From Xestospongia bergquistia (lineage: Eukaryota > Porifera > Demospongiae > Haplosclerida > Petrosiidae), in contig OZ014415.1 of NCBI GenBank assembly GCA_963965975.1, forward strand, positions 935,001-999,000: DNA of 64,000 nt. The letters are read 5' to 3'. Both the position numbers and the translations under genes were made by a program. Each line of letters opens with the position of its first letter. Positions within the stretch are counted from its first letter, which is position 1. The notes under the pieces were generated by a model that searched no databases, was not told the origin of the DNA, and was given only the letters and a program-made list of their open reading frames with translations. This document shows, piece after piece, positions 31,401 to 49,592 of the stretch.

Positions 31401-33417
31401 ATTAGTCCAGTAGATAATCCAATGTATCAATAGTCCATTAGATCATCCAATGTACCAGTATTCATGTTTTCTTGTATATAGATATGTAGTATGTAAGGGA
31501 TTAAGACCAGATACAGATTGTGTACATAATTATATGTGGAGTGTGAACACTGAATTATGTAGATTAAAGGATGTAGAACAAGATATATTAGAGGTAAAGT
31601 TCATTGTAGGTTGGTGGTATCTTTTAACCCTTAATTGTTAGGTTGTACCAGACCATTTACTTTATTCAGAGCCATTTTATTCATACATGACACAAAGTAA
31701 CAACAGGTTTGTATGTTATGGGACAAAGGCCTTTGTAACTTGTATTGTTTGAACATTTTTATAGTATTGGTTTAAATCAGATTATTGCACTCAAGAAACT
31801 CCGATATTATGTGAAAAATGAGTATGTTGGTACTGAGTTAATCAAACTGTCTATATATTATATTTAAAGGAAACTTCAAGATACAAGACAAACAGAAATT
31901 AGATCAAAATGTCTTCAACTTTGGAAGGTATAAGGAGATATATGTGTTCATTTAATATGTAATACAACAATACAGGTCCCTAATATACCCAGAGCTACAT
32001 CTACTGAGAGAACTGCAAGTGAAATCTTTGATGAGATATGGAAAGTAAAAAATCATACTATCTTTTGTATCAACTGCTCTCTGTGGTTACCTATAGAAAC
32101 TGACTCCACCCACACCCTCAATGCCAGCTGAAATCAAGCTGTTTTTGTCCAATAATTTTCAGTCTTGTAGTCGTGACAACCTCCCCTTTTTAGTAGATCC
32201 CCATTCATGGAAATGGTATTTTCCTTGCGGCAAACGCTATCTACTTGTTGGTCTAGGGGTATGTTGTATAGATGGCATGTGTGTATGATGTGTGTAAATA
32301 ACAGTAGCTAAGTCATGTGACTAAATGATGATTGTCACATGACAACACAATGAAAACAGCATGATGTCTTATGATTCTTTTCTTTATAGCGTAATCGAAT
32401 TTATTCCTGGGACATGACAGGAGCAGGAATTAAAGCATCATTCACTCAAAAACCAGAACTTGTGTTGGAATTGCCACGTGGAACTATCCTTGAAGTGGAG
32501 GTAGTATCAGAAATGACAGGAGAAGTATGTCAAAAATGGACAGATAAATTAGTACAATGGATCTACTTCCTCTTTTATTAAGAGACATTTCTTTGTTAGG
32601 GTCAAGAAGAAAGGGAAGTAAAGGTTATTTATATTGTTGATGTCATAGCTATTTATAATGAAATCTATGCTAATAAATCACTCAAAGAAAGGTTGTTGTA
32701 TTTAATAACAAAGATAATGAAATGTTGTTATTATAAATACAGATTACAACTAGCTGAGAAATTATGTCGAGTGTTAAATAAACCATGTCGTAAAGAATAT
32801 CTTACACTTAAGTATGAATGAATGAATGGATGGATGGACATTTAGTTTGGAAATCTTTTAGGGTTAAAAATTATTATCGTCTTACTGATATGAATGGACA
32901 ATTTGAAAAGTGAGTGTCCAACTGTTATATGATATTAACATGTTTACTTTCTATTATATAAGTCTTACACTTCGAAAATGCAAAGGATATAAATGGGACG
33001 TACCAACTATTGAAGTATCTGATGACATCTTTGTTGCTCCAGTAGGTGTGATATTCTCAAAAATAATTAAAGGTATGTATATACATAAAGATTACTTATC
33101 TTCCTTCCATTCATTTAGAACCATGGCAACTTCACTTAAGTAAATCTGGTCAATTTTATTTCTTTAATGCAAAAACAAATAAAAGTACCTACGAACCTGA
33201 TCCCACGTCACTTTCTCCTTACTTGTTAGTCACCTTATATATTCATTATATGTTAACACTAGTTCTTTTTAGAACAGTACTTTCAACACGTCACCTATGG
33301 ATGTGGTCACGCCCAATTTTTGAGGACATTTGTAGCATTAGTACTACTGACAGCACTGAACTCACCTGGTCACACTTAAAATCATCTTTACATGCACTAT
33401 TTCATAAACACAAATAA
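28460..33417 (+). CDS. CMTR1: CMTR1 copy A, cap1 2'-O-methyltransferase paralogue (catalytic Lys to Gln)
   Basis: Twenty-three exons join in phase to 809 aa (human CMTR1 is 835). From the N-terminus: an acidic/basic region (NKRPR, RKRK), a G-patch near 59-90, the FtsJ-like methyltransferase with SAM motif [14 protein letters not shown], a degenerate guanylyltransferase-like region, and a WW-like C-terminus ([11 protein letters not shown]...[15 protein letters not shown]). The enzyme 2'-O-methylates the first transcribed nucleotide of capped RNA in the nucleus. Tetrad positions read K201 (MKMAN), D323 (MADG), Q363 ([10 protein letters not shown]) and E400 (PANSERY); family members have Lys where Q363 stands (CAA at 31106-31108). 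The G-patch reads [12 protein letters not shown] where copies B and C have [12 protein letters not shown]. The N-terminus lacks about 48 residues present in copy C. There are no stops or frameshifts. It may be a pseudoenzyme or regulatory paralogue. Confidence 0.9.
30620..30768. promoter_or_regulatory. GC-rich, strongly conserved intronic block (copy A)
   Basis: About 150 bp inside CMTR1 intron 8. It opens with a hairpin-forming CCTCCGGAGAGGCCT, contains GCAAAGCCGACGGTATTTCA, and ends with two inverted CCAAT boxes (CATTGGCTATGG, GATTGGCTAAT). It is nearly identical in copies B (37659-37803) and C (45079-45223), although flanking intron sequence differs by many indels. Only copy A has a TTTCAG in front and GGGGTAAGTT behind, which would make a 67-nt frame-shifting cryptic exon. 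A regulatory role is inferred. Confidence 0.4.
31240..31465. repeat. Minisatellite in CMTR1 intron 10 (copy A)
   Basis: Unit of about 28 bp, CCAATGTACCATTAGTCCAG plus TAGATCAT, in several degenerate copies. Matching arrays of different length lie in copy B (about 38270-38490) and copy C (about 45715-45895). Confidence 0.85.
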
Positions 33418-35325
33418 CAATATGTTATTAACAAGTGGTTTTAATGATATGATTTTAAAAACTGCTCAACTTTTTCCCTCCAAAATTACAATAAAAATTA
33501 TTCAACAAATTTTTACTTAACTAAAAAAACAGCTGCTTAGATAACCAAATTAAATTAAAGGAGCAAAAAAATTTGAATACTTTATATACTAAATATAATA
33601 TCATAATAATGTCATTGAACTTTTCAATTTGCATATTGTAAAGACTTGTATTACTTATAGGTAAAAAATGTTGATAGATATATAAAGTGTCTAGTGGTTA
33701 AAGTAAGGGAAGGATAACCTCATCTTTGGATGACACTGTATTGCATATTAAGGAAGTGATAGATATGTACTAAATTGAAATGGATGTTTAAAAATGAAAG
33801 TGGATATATAAATGTCTTTTGTTTCTAATGAAATTATTGATGAGGAGTAAAGGTATTTCATTTTAACATACTAGTGGGTATCATTTAGTAAACAAGTGAT
33901 GCATGTCATATAAAGGAAATATTGTCACTATTAAGTAATATTTATAGGAAATATTAATGATTAGACTTAACAGGTGACATGGTACAAATGTTATGTACTT
34001 GACCATTATCATTTGTAGTAATAAGTTTGGATATTTTGTATTCATCCTACATACCTATTTCATTTTGTTCATTCAATCCATCCATCCATCCATTCATTCA
34101 TATATCCTGACAGTCATAGTAACCACATTTTCACTCTATACTCTTCACTCAATCAAGCAGAGATTTTAGTAATTTTTCTTCCAATCCTTCTGGTTGGAAA
34201 ATCTTTAAAACTGCCTTCACACAAATTAAACAGACAGACAGACTTGTAAAAGATTTCTCATTTTCTTTTTTGGTCAAAGAAGTATTGACTGGGATTGTCT
34301 CCTTTGGCTAAATTGAGGTAAATGCAAGAGCCACAATTAGGTAATCCAGCTTGTGATCAACAATAACAATACTTACATAAGTAAACACCAACATTAATAA
34401 TAAGTATATAATGTGTATCATATACTTTATAGTTTGTTACTTACATTTAACAGGTTCAGAACACAGATCTAAGAGAGTTAATATAGGCAGTTTACCTGCT
34501 TATCTTTCCTTGATCAATAAAATAATTCACCATTATTTAAAACAAACTTCTCTGCCATTTTTCTTATTTGTCTTTTCTAGTAGCAGTGTATTATTCTAAG
34601 TATATGCTTTCACAATATACAAGTAAACTTCATCTAATAGATTAAAGTCATCTCTCTCTCTCTCTGCCTCTGCCATTCTTCTTAGCTCTTCTTTCAAAAA
34701 GTAACTCATTACTAAAAGTCAACAGCTTTCTTTGATACTTTCCTGCATTTTTTGAGTTAGTACAAGTATTGTCTGACTTTTTACTGCATTCTTCTAGGTT
34801 AGTAGAATTGGAAATAGCCACTTTGGTTTGGTAGGACAGAAATTTACAATAGCAGACGAAAATGTCAAGAGATGATTGGATTTTGTTTTCAGACAATTTT
34901 TTTTTTTTTGGGGGGGGGGATTTTTTTCATGACAGGTAAACTATTGATATATTATGTGTTAATTCTTAGTCAATATATCGATATTTATTGTAGTATATAT
35001 ACATTTAATATACTTACCAGTAAAACCATTTATAGTAGTCATCACATTCTGTCATGTTTCTGTGTGCGTGTTGTAGATAGTTGGCAATGAGAACATACCA
35101 TTTAAGACGTTTATTTATGGTCATCTGTAATTGCAACGTCCATTTCATGAATTTCTGATAAAACATGAGTGTCTTTAGCCGCACGTAACCAGTCTCGTTC
35201 CTCAGTCTTATATAGCAAAAATCGTTGAAGATGTGACGTCTAAATTTAACCTGTTCTTCGTACGCTATACCGTATATACATTTATTATCTTCTATATATC
35301 CACGCACACACACACACACACACAC
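33418..35325. other. Spacer between CMTR1 copies A and B
   Basis: About 1.9 kb holding the 3' flank of A and the 5' flank of unit B, including a (CA)n run just before the copy B start. No gene is called. A plus-strand segment after TTTAACAG (GSEHRSKRVNIGSLPAYLSL) and a minus-strand 82-codon frame are kept in B and C, but the minus frame has a stop in A. The same applies to the spacer 40686-42461. Confidence 0.6.
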
Positions 35326-35328
35326 ATG

Positions 35329-36013
35329 ATGTATCCCTACAATAAACGACCGAGAACAACTTCTGATACAGACGAGGACAGTGACGATGATAAAGGGAAT
35401 AGATCCAGTACTAGTGGGAGCAACAATGGCAGTGATAGTGAGGATCAGAGACAGGATGATCAATTAGGAAGAGCAGCTGTTCGAAAGCGGAAATTAGCTC
35501 TTGATGATGATGAGGAAGTGATCAAAAAGGAACCACCCACTTATAGTGACTTCTCAATGAAAATGATGGTACTTAAACCATTCATCCATTTTGTAGACAT
35601 GTATCTATTTTTTCATACACATCTCCTCTTTACATCTATTTTAAATCCATATGTCCATTTGTAATTTATTCATATATCCATTCCATAGGCTAGTATGGGT
35701 TATAAACCTGGTTTGGGTCTTGGGGTGAGTGGTACTGGTATCACAAAACCAATCCAAGAGTCATTACATAAAGGTCATCGAGGGTTAGGCTATAATTTAG
35801 AAGGACTAGAAAAAGAAGATGTTCAATGGGAACTTGAAGAGGTGTGGTCATCTGGCAATATTTTTACCAATTAATTTTATTGTTTTGTTTTTCATTCATC
35901 TGATGATTTAATTTTTAAGGTTAACATTGAACAAGAACCAGTATGGCTACCATCATGTCCTCTGACAGTTCTTACTGAATATGATATGGAAGGATGGATT
36001 GTTATTGGAGAGG

Positions 36014-36082
<69 letters not shown>

Positions 36083-39000
36083 GTGTACTTTGTCTTTATT
36101 TAGAGAAAAAAATTTATTGAAGATGAGACTACATATTGTGATGATGAAATATTGAATAAAATTCTCAGTTCTAAGGTACAGATTAGATCCACATGTATAT
36201 TAAATCCATACCTCATTACAGACTGTTTTTAATGAACTCTCAGACAAAGAGTTTCTTGATGCTCGTCAACGATCAAATCCTTTTGAAACAATCAAAGGTG
36301 TCATTTTTCAAAACAGGTAAGTCACACAAAAAGCAATTCAATGAAGATGTCTATAACGCATACCTATATTTAAAGTTATGTAATTTTTTTCTTCTTTACT
36401 GAAACTTATATAATGTTATCATTTTTTATATGTTTTGTGTAGAGCGGCAATGAAAATGGCCAATATTGATGCAGTTTTTAACTTTATGTTCACATCACCT
36501 GATAATGTATGATTAATTAAGTATGCCCCTTTAATCACAAATACTAATAGATGTTCTAATAACTTATTTTTAATTTGTATTCAATTTTATGTGATTACCC
36601 AGTTCAAATTTGGTCCATATGATGTCATGTATTTTGCTGATATATGTGCTGGTCCTGGTGGATTCTCAGAGTATGTACTTTGGAGAAAAACATGGAATGC
36701 TAAAGGATTTGGGTTCACTCTCAAAGGTCAGCACTTAAAATATAGATTCCTAATCTTATTAATATTTTCAGATCCAGATTCTGGTTCCGATTTTAAATTA
36801 GATGATTTCCATGCTGGACCCAGCGAGACATTTGATCCTCATTATGGTGTAGGTGGTTATGATGGTGACGGAGACATAACTAGACTTGATAACCTACAAG
36901 CTTTTCAAAAATATGTATTAGAATTGACTGAAGAACAAGGAGTTCACTTTGTGATGGCAGATGGGGTAAGTTCTATGATATTATTATACAAATTTTTAAG
37001 AACTGACCCTCAATGGTATCCATTCCAAATTTGTTGGAATTGGTATTGGTATTAAAAACCTACTAGATATTCAATTAATGATCATTGTTTAATATCCATA
37101 TGCTATCAGCAAGTTTCATAAAAAAAACAATTTGCTGCAACCTGTTAACCTCTTGAAATTAAAATATTTCTAAATGTTATTGATGATGTAGTCTTGAGTG
37201 TTTGGTGTAACAAGGTACAAGTGCTAGCTTATTGTAGTTGGTTACATGAATTCTGAAGAGCCTATAGTTGGTACTTGTGTTCTCATGTTCCCATATTTAT
37301 GTCTAGTTGGTAAATTACAGCATTTTTTCTTTATGTGGGTTCAGTTATTTATACGATTTCACTGTGTGAGACCTTGATATGATCACACTGAAGCTCTGCT
37401 TCAAGGGGTATTTGGCAGTGTCCATCACCAACAGTGAGATGGATCATTGATAAAATTTCATCTGAGGGGTAACCTCTTTCAAACTTAAAGAGCTCAGAGA
37501 AAGGAAAGTGGAATGTCCTCATTCCTTACAGGGTTTCTTCCCCCTAATTGCTTGTCACAATTTACACTTCTGCTAGAGCCTCCCCCCTATTGAGGGCCAC
37601 TTAAATCTCAAGTGGTTAGAAATGTGTATTTATAAATTTTTTTAACATTATATTTCGGCCTCCGGAGAGGCCTCCAAAAATTGCAAAGCCGACGGTATTT
37701 CACGTCGTCAATGCTGGGTATTGGGGTAAGTTTTCAATTAGCAATAACCACGCCTCGGTTGAACCTCATTGGCTATGGTACTGCCACTGCGCAAAGCTGA
37801 TTAGGTAGTGTTTGGTTGTTTATTTTATATTAAATGATGTAGTCATTCACTTGAGGGCTCTAAATATATTGTTCAGTTAATTATCTATGAATATTGATAA
37901 TTATTAATATTATTAAATTTAATGGATGATCGTGAATACTATTAAATTTAATTACGGGGGCGGTATCTTTTTCATAGGGATTTTCAGTGGAGGGTCAGGA
38001 GAATATTCAAGAAATTTTATTAAAACAATTAGTATTATGTCAGTATCTCTGTGCACTCTCTATATTACGAACAGGTAAATATACATTGTTATTAATGATC
38101 CTTGTTCTCTCACTCTCCTTTTTCTAGGTGGTCATTTCGTATGTCAAGTGTTTGATATGTTCACTCCATTTAGTGTTGGTCTGTTTTATTTACTTTATCG
38201 TTGTTTTGATGAAGTTTGTATCTTTAAACCTGTCACTAGTAGACCAGCTAACTCTGAGAGGTATCTCTACACACCAATGTACCATTAGTCCAATAGATCA
38301 TCCAATGTACCAGTAATCCAGTAGATCATCTAATGTACCATTAATCCAGTAGATCATCTAATGTACCAGTAATCCAGTGGATTCTCCAATGTACCATTAG
38401 TCCAGTAGATCATCCAATGTACCAGTAATTCAGTAGATCATCCAATGTACCATTAGTCCAGTAGATCATCCACTGTACCAGTATTTCATGTTTTCTTGTA
38501 TATAGATATGTAGTATGTAAAGGATTAAGACCAGATACAGATTGTGTACATAATTATATGTGGAGTGTGAACACTGAATTATGTAGATTAAAGGATGAAG
38601 AACAAGATATATTAGAGGTAAGTTTAGTGTAGGTTGGTATCTTTTAACCCTTAATTGCTAGGTTGTACCAGACCATTTACTTTATTCAGAGCCATTTTAT
38701 TCATACATCACACAAAGTAACAACAGGTTTGTATGTTATGGGACAAAGACCTTTGTAACTTGTATTGTTTGAACATTTTTATAGTATTGGTTTAAATCAG
38801 ATTATTGCACTCAAGAAACTACGATATTATGTGAAAAATGAGTATGTTGATACAGAGTTAATCAAACTGTCTATATATTATATTTAAAGGAAACTTCAAG
38901 ACACAAGACAAACAGAAATTAGATCAAAATGTCTTGAACTTTGGAAGGTATAAGAAGATATATGTGTTCATTTAATATGTAGCATAACAATACAGGTCCC

Positions 39001-40685
39001 TAATGTACCCAGAGCTACATCTATTGAGAGAACTGCAAATGAAATCTTTGATGAGATATGGAAAGTAAAAAAATCATATTATCTTTTGTATCAACTGCTC
39101 TCTGGGGTTACCTATAGAAACTGACTCCACCCACACCCTCAATGCCAGCTGAAATCAAGCTGTTTTTGTCCAATAATTTTCAGTTTTGTAGTCGTGACAA
39201 CCTCCCCTTTTTAGTAGATCCCTATTCGTGGAAATGGTATTTTGCTTGCGGCAAACGTTATCTACTTGTTGGACTAGGGGTACGTTTATAGATGGCATGT
39301 GTGTATGATGTGTATAAATATCAGTAGCTAAGTCATGTGACTAAATGATGATTGTCACATGACAACACAATGAAAACAGCATGATGTCTTATGATTCTTT
39401 TCTTTATAGCGTAATCGAATTTATTCCTGGGACATGACAGGAGCAGGAATTAAAGCATCATTCACTCAAAAACCAGAACTTGTGTTGGAATTGCCACGTG
39501 GAACTATCCTTGAAGTGGAGGTAGTATCAGAAATGACAGAAGTATGTCAAAAATGGACAGATAAATGAGTACAATGGACAAATAGAATTGACTAATGAAC
39601 AGATAAATTAGTACAATGGACAAATAGAATTGACTAATGGACAGATAAATTGGTACAATGGACAAATAGAATTTATTAATGGACAGATAAATTAGTACAA
39701 TGGACAAATACAATTGACTAATGACAGGATAAATTGGTACAATGGACAAATAGAATTTATTAATGGACAAATAAATGAATACAATGGACAAATAGAATTA
39801 AAAATGGATTGATAAATAAGTACAATGGATCTACTTCCTCTTTTATTAAGATACATTTCTTTATTAGGATCAAGGCCAAAGGGAAGTAAAGGTTATTTAT
39901 ATTGTTGATGTCATAGCTATTTATAATGAAATCTATGCTAATAAACCACTCAAAGAAAGGTAGGTGTATTTAATAACAAAGATAATGAAATGTTGTTATT
40001 ATAAATACAGATTACAACTAGCTGAGAAATTATGTCGAGTGTTAAATAAACCATGTCGTAAAGAATATCTTACACTTAGGTATGAATGAATGGATGGATG
40101 GATGGACATTTAATTTGGAAATCTTTTAGGGTTAAAAATTATTATTGTCTTACTGAAATGAATGGACAATTTGAAAAGTGAGTGTCCAATTGTTATATGA
40201 TAATAACATGTTTACTTTCTATTATATAAGTCTTACACTTCGAAAATGCAAAGGAACTAAATGGGAAGTACCAACTATTGAAGTATCTGATGACACTTTT
40301 GTTGCTCCAGTAGGTGTGATATTCTCAAAAATCATTAAAGGTATGTATATACATAAAGATTACTTATCTTCCTTCCATTCATTTAGAACCATGGCAACTT
40401 CACTTAAGTAAATCTGGTCAACTTTATTTCTTTAATACAAAAACAAATAAAAGTACCTATGAACCTGATCCCACGTCAGTTTCTCCTTACTTGTTAGTCA
40501 CCTTATTTATTCACTATATGTTAACACTAGTTCCTTTTAGAACAGTCCTTTCAACACGTCATCTATGGATGTGGTCATGCCCACTTTTTGAGGACATTTG
40601 TAGCATTAGCACTACCAACAGCACTGAACTCACCTGGTCACACTTAAAATCATCTTTACATGCACTATTTCATAAACACAAATAA
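35329..40685 (+). CDS. CMTR1: CMTR1 copy B, cap1 2'-O-methyltransferase paralogue (catalytic Lys to Gln)
   Basis: Same 23-exon layout as copy A, about 830 aa, reading open throughout. Exon 1 (35329-35568, 80 codons) begins [17 protein letters not shown] and lacks about 27 residues present in copy C; the gap differs from that in copy A. An in-frame ATG also lies three bases upstream. The G-patch is intact ([16 protein letters not shown]). The SAM motif, MKMAN lysine, MADG aspartate and PANSERY glutamate are present, but the second catalytic lysine is Gln (CQVFD, CAA at 38145-38147) as in copy A. One Gly codon is missing at the end of exon 17 relative to A and C. A 42-bp minisatellite at 39555-39830 has expanded in the following intron only in this copy. 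Confidence 0.9.
39555..39830. repeat. Copy-B-specific 42-bp minisatellite
   Basis: About six units containing ACAATGGACAAATAGAATTG and ACTAATGGACAGATAAATTA. Copies A and C have only a single half-unit at the matching site, so the expansion followed the duplication. Confidence 0.85.
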
Positions 40686-42461
40686 CAATATGTTATTGCT
40701 TAGATAACCAAATTAAATTAAAGGAGCAAAAAAAATTTGAATATTTTATATACTAAATATAATATCATAATAATGTCATTGAACTTTTCAATTTACATAT
40801 TGTAAAGACTTGTATTACTTAAAGGTAAAAAATGTTGATAGATATATAAAAGTGTCTAGTGGTTAAAGTGAGCAGAAGTTATCTTTGGATGACACTGTAT
40901 GGCATATTATGGAAGGATAGATACGTAATAAATTTGAAATGGATGTTTAAAAATGAAAGTGAATACATAAAAATGTCTTTTATTTCTAATGAAATTATTG
41001 ATGAGTAGTAAAGGTATTTCTTTTTAACATACTAGTGGGTATCATTTAGTAAACAAGTGATCCATGTCATAGAGGAAATATTGTCACTATTAAGAAGTAA
41101 TATTTATAGGAAATATTAATGATTAGACTTAACATGTGACATGGTACAAATGTTATGTACTTGACCATTATCATTTGTAGTAATAAGTTTAGATAATTTG
41201 TGTTCATCCTACATACCTATTTGATTTTGTTCATTCATATATCCATTCATCAATTCATTCATATATCCTGACAGTCATAGTAACCACATTTTCACTCTAT
41301 ACCCTTCACCCTTCTGGTTGGAAAATCTTTAAAACTGCCTTCAGACAAATTAAACAGACAAACAGACTTGTAAAAGATTTCTCATTTCATTTTTTTGGTC
41401 AAATAAATATTGACTAGGATTGTCTCCTTTGGCTAAATTGAGATAAATGCAAGAGCAAACAGCCCACAATCAGCTAATCCAACTTGTGATTGACAATAAC
41501 AATACTTACATAAGTAATCACCAAAATTAATAATAAGTATATAATGTGTATCATATACTTCATAGTTTGTTACTTACATTTAACAGGTTCAGAACACAGA
41601 TCTAAGAGAGTTAATATAGGCAGTTTACCTGCTTATCTTTCCTTGATCAATAAAATAATTCACCATTATTTACAACAAACTTCTCTGCCATTTTTCTTAT
41701 TTGTCTTTTCTAGTAGCAGTATATTATTCTAAGTATATGTTTTCACAATATACAAGTAAACTTCATCTAATAGATTAAAGTGATCTCTCTCTCTCTCTGC
41801 CTCTGCCATTCTTCTTAGCTCTTCTTTCAAAAAGTAACTCATTACTAAAAGTCAACAGCTTTCTTTGATACTTTCCTGCATTTTTTGAGTTAGTACAAGT
41901 ATTGTTTGACTGTTTACTGCATTCGTCTAGGTTAGTAGAATTGGAAATAGCCACTTTAGTTTGATAGGACAGAAATTTACAATAGCAGACGAAAATGTCA
42001 AGAGATGATTGGATTTTGTTTTCAGACAATTTTTTTTTTGGGGGGGGGAGATTTTTTTCATGACAGATAAACTATTGATATATTATGTGTTAATTCTTAG
42101 TCAATTCAATATATTGATATCTATTGTAGTATATATACATTTAATATAATTACCAGTAAAACCATTTATAGTAGTCATCACATTCTGTCATGTTTCTGTG
42201 TGTGGTAGATAGTTGGCAATGAGAGCATACCATTTAAGACGTTTATTTATGGTCATCTGTAATAGTAACGCCCATGAATTTCTGATAAAACATGAATGTC
42301 TTTAGCCGCACGTAAGCAGTCTCCTTCAGCCATTCAAATCGTTGAAGTTTAACTCAATGTGACGTCTTAAATTTAACCTGTTCTTCATATTCGTACGCTA
42401 TACCGTATATACATTTATTATCTTCTATATATCCACGCACACACACACACATGGTAACTTG

Positions 42462-47861
<5,400 letters not shown>

Positions 47862-48056
47862 CAATATGTTATTAACAAGTGATTTTAATGATATGATTTA
47901 AAAAACTGCTCAACTTTTTCCCTCCAACATTACAATAAAAACTATTCTATTTTGACTTCAAATTTTTGCTTAAATAAAAAAAAAAACAGCTGCCTTAAAT
48001 AACCAATTAAATTGAAGAAGCAAAAAAGAGCTCAACTTTTAACACACACACACATG

Positions 48057-49484
48057 CTATGTTACATAATCACTGTCTTTCAGTCTATACTCCATATTAT
48101 CTTTAATCTGAGTATTTTTATAGACAGCTGCTACCTCAGATGTCCCTTTTCCCTTTTTAATAGCCTCTGCTACAGCTTTAACTTTATTACCCTCATTTGA
48201 TGCAATCTGACGCCAAACCATTAACATATCGTTCCACCATGTCACTGACTTATGACGTTTGATCAAAGCTTTTGGATATTCACAGTCGTAGTGATCGTTA
48301 TGTGCTATTAATGGGCGGGTATAGATTCCATGTTTTTGACGTGTTACTTTCTCTATTATTTTATCGCAAACGAAACACTCAAATCCTTCAATATGGTTGA
48401 TTTTTTTCTCGCCATACTCATTGACGACCCAACCTCTCTCGTGCATATGTTTCAATAATCTGGTATTAGTCACGCCCACTTTTTTATATTCCAAATATTT
48501 CTCATACTCCTCATTATGTTGATCCAAGTAAAGAAGATACTTTGCTAATGCCTCAGGATTAGGAAAGTCATCAACAACAATAATGGAATGATTACGAGGG
48601 GCCCAGTCTTTGATTGACGGAGAACTCTTTACAACAGGCACTGAACCTGCGTACAAAGCTCGCCAAAACTTCTCTGTGATGTAATCTCCACATATTGCAT
48701 TTTCCATAGTGATGGCAAACTTGTATTGACTGATAATATCTATCAATTCGTCTGAGTTCATTGAATGAACTGGATTTCGTAAATGTTTAGGCAAATCCTT
48801 ATTGTGTAAACAGCGACCATAAGAATCAACTTTGATGTATTTCATGAGTTCTTGAACATAAGCATCACGATCTGAGGGCGTGTTACAATCTGTCTGTATG
48901 TACACGGCTAGACCTGTCTCACCACGGCTTTTTTGTGATGAAGAGTATTTTAAGGGACGAGCTATTTTTTCTAAATTTTCTAAATACTGTGTAACTAAGG
49001 GATACGATGAATAGCGACTTGGGGTTGAAGTCAAATTGAATAATGAAATTCCCTCCTCGTATGCAAATCCCCAGTTATTTTTTGGGGATTCTTCATGTAA
49101 GAGGGCCCAGTAATGTTTTAAATTTCGAGGAAGGGGGAGATCAGTCCATTTTAAGTCGGTTCCATAAAATAAAATACCTTCAGTCAATGGATTATCGAAT
49201 TCAGTACGACTTTGAGTAAAAAGACAAGACCCTTTTGAACATGTTTTAACAATACGTTTATAAGGAGTGAATGGGGTCCACCATATAATTATAGGATGAT
49301 CTTTGGATTGTTCCGGTGGAAGAAAAACCGGTTTCTTTCGGTGTTCGTCCCCGTCATCGAAACGAACATGGAATGTAAGGAATTTTACAAACAAATAGAC
49401 TAATATTATACAAACCAATAATGTTATTTGTAGCTTACGATTCCTAGCTCTTCGATTCACTAGGCGCTGACAAAAACTCAACAT
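48057..49484 (-). CDS. GT10 alpha-1,3-fucosyltransferase, FUT10/FUT11 (POFUT3/4) type
   Basis: Intronless 475-aa type II membrane protein: short basic N-tail, TM at about residues 18-36 (LQITLLVCIILVYLFVKFL), then the lumenal enzyme. Family motifs are PIIIWWTPFT, LLHEESPKNNW, SDRDAYVQELM...VDSYGRC, AITMENAICGDYITEKFWRA and the Cys pair GFECFVCDK. In vertebrates FUT10 and FUT11 are ER protein O-fucosyltransferases acting on EMI domains, using GDP-fucose; the acceptor in this animal is unknown. The lack of introns is unusual beside its intron-rich neighbours. It is head-to-head with a paralogue 109 bp away. Confidence 0.93.
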   Translation of the reverse strand: MLSFCQRLVNRRARNRKLQITLLVCIILVYLFVKFLTFHVRFDDGDEHRKKPVFLPPEQSKDHPIIIWWTPFTPYKRIVKTCSKGSCLFTQSRTEFDNPLTEGILFYGTDLKWTDLPLPRNLKHYWALLHEESPKNNWGFAYEEGISLFNLTSTPSRYSSYPLVTQYLENLEKIARPLKYSSSQKSRGETGLAVYIQTDCNTPSDRDAYVQELMKYIKVDSYGRCLHNKDLPKHLRNPVHSMNSDELIDIISQYKFAITMENAICGDYITEKFWRALYAGSVPVVKSSPSIKDWAPRNHSIIVVDDFPNPEALAKYLLYLDQHNEEYEKYLEYKKVGVTNTRLLKHMHERGWVVNEYGEKKINHIEGFECFVCDKIIEKVTRQKHGIYTRPLIAHNDHYDCEYPKALIKRHKSVTWWNDMLMVWRQIASNEGNKVKAVAEAIKKGKGTSEVAAVYKNTQIKDNMEYRLKDSDYVT

Positions 49485-49592
49485 TTCATGTTCCTTAGGA
49501 TGAGTGAATATACGGAGTTAGTATTCTCTTTGTGTTTCTATTCGTATTTCAGATTCTTTCCGTATATTATCTCCGTGAACAAAACAAACATA
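49485..49592. promoter_or_regulatory. Shared promoter/5' UTR of two divergent fucosyltransferases
   Basis: Only 108 bp lie between the chosen start codons. TTTCTATTCGTATTTCAG at about 49535-49552 looks like a 3' splice site, so the plus-strand gene may have a 5' UTR intron whose upstream exon overlaps the minus-strand gene. Inference. Confidence 0.45.

Noticed and set aside
34648-34896. 82-codon minus-strand frame (also 41775-42029)
   Set aside because: Kept in units B and C but stopped in A, ends in a (TC)n-derived RERER tail and matches nothing I know; conservation reflects recent duplication.
49488-49592. Upstream in-frame ATG of the plus-strand fucosyltransferase as the true start
   Set aside because: The extra 35 residues span a strong splice-acceptor sequence and would bury the type II signal anchor; the ATG at 49593 fits the family better.
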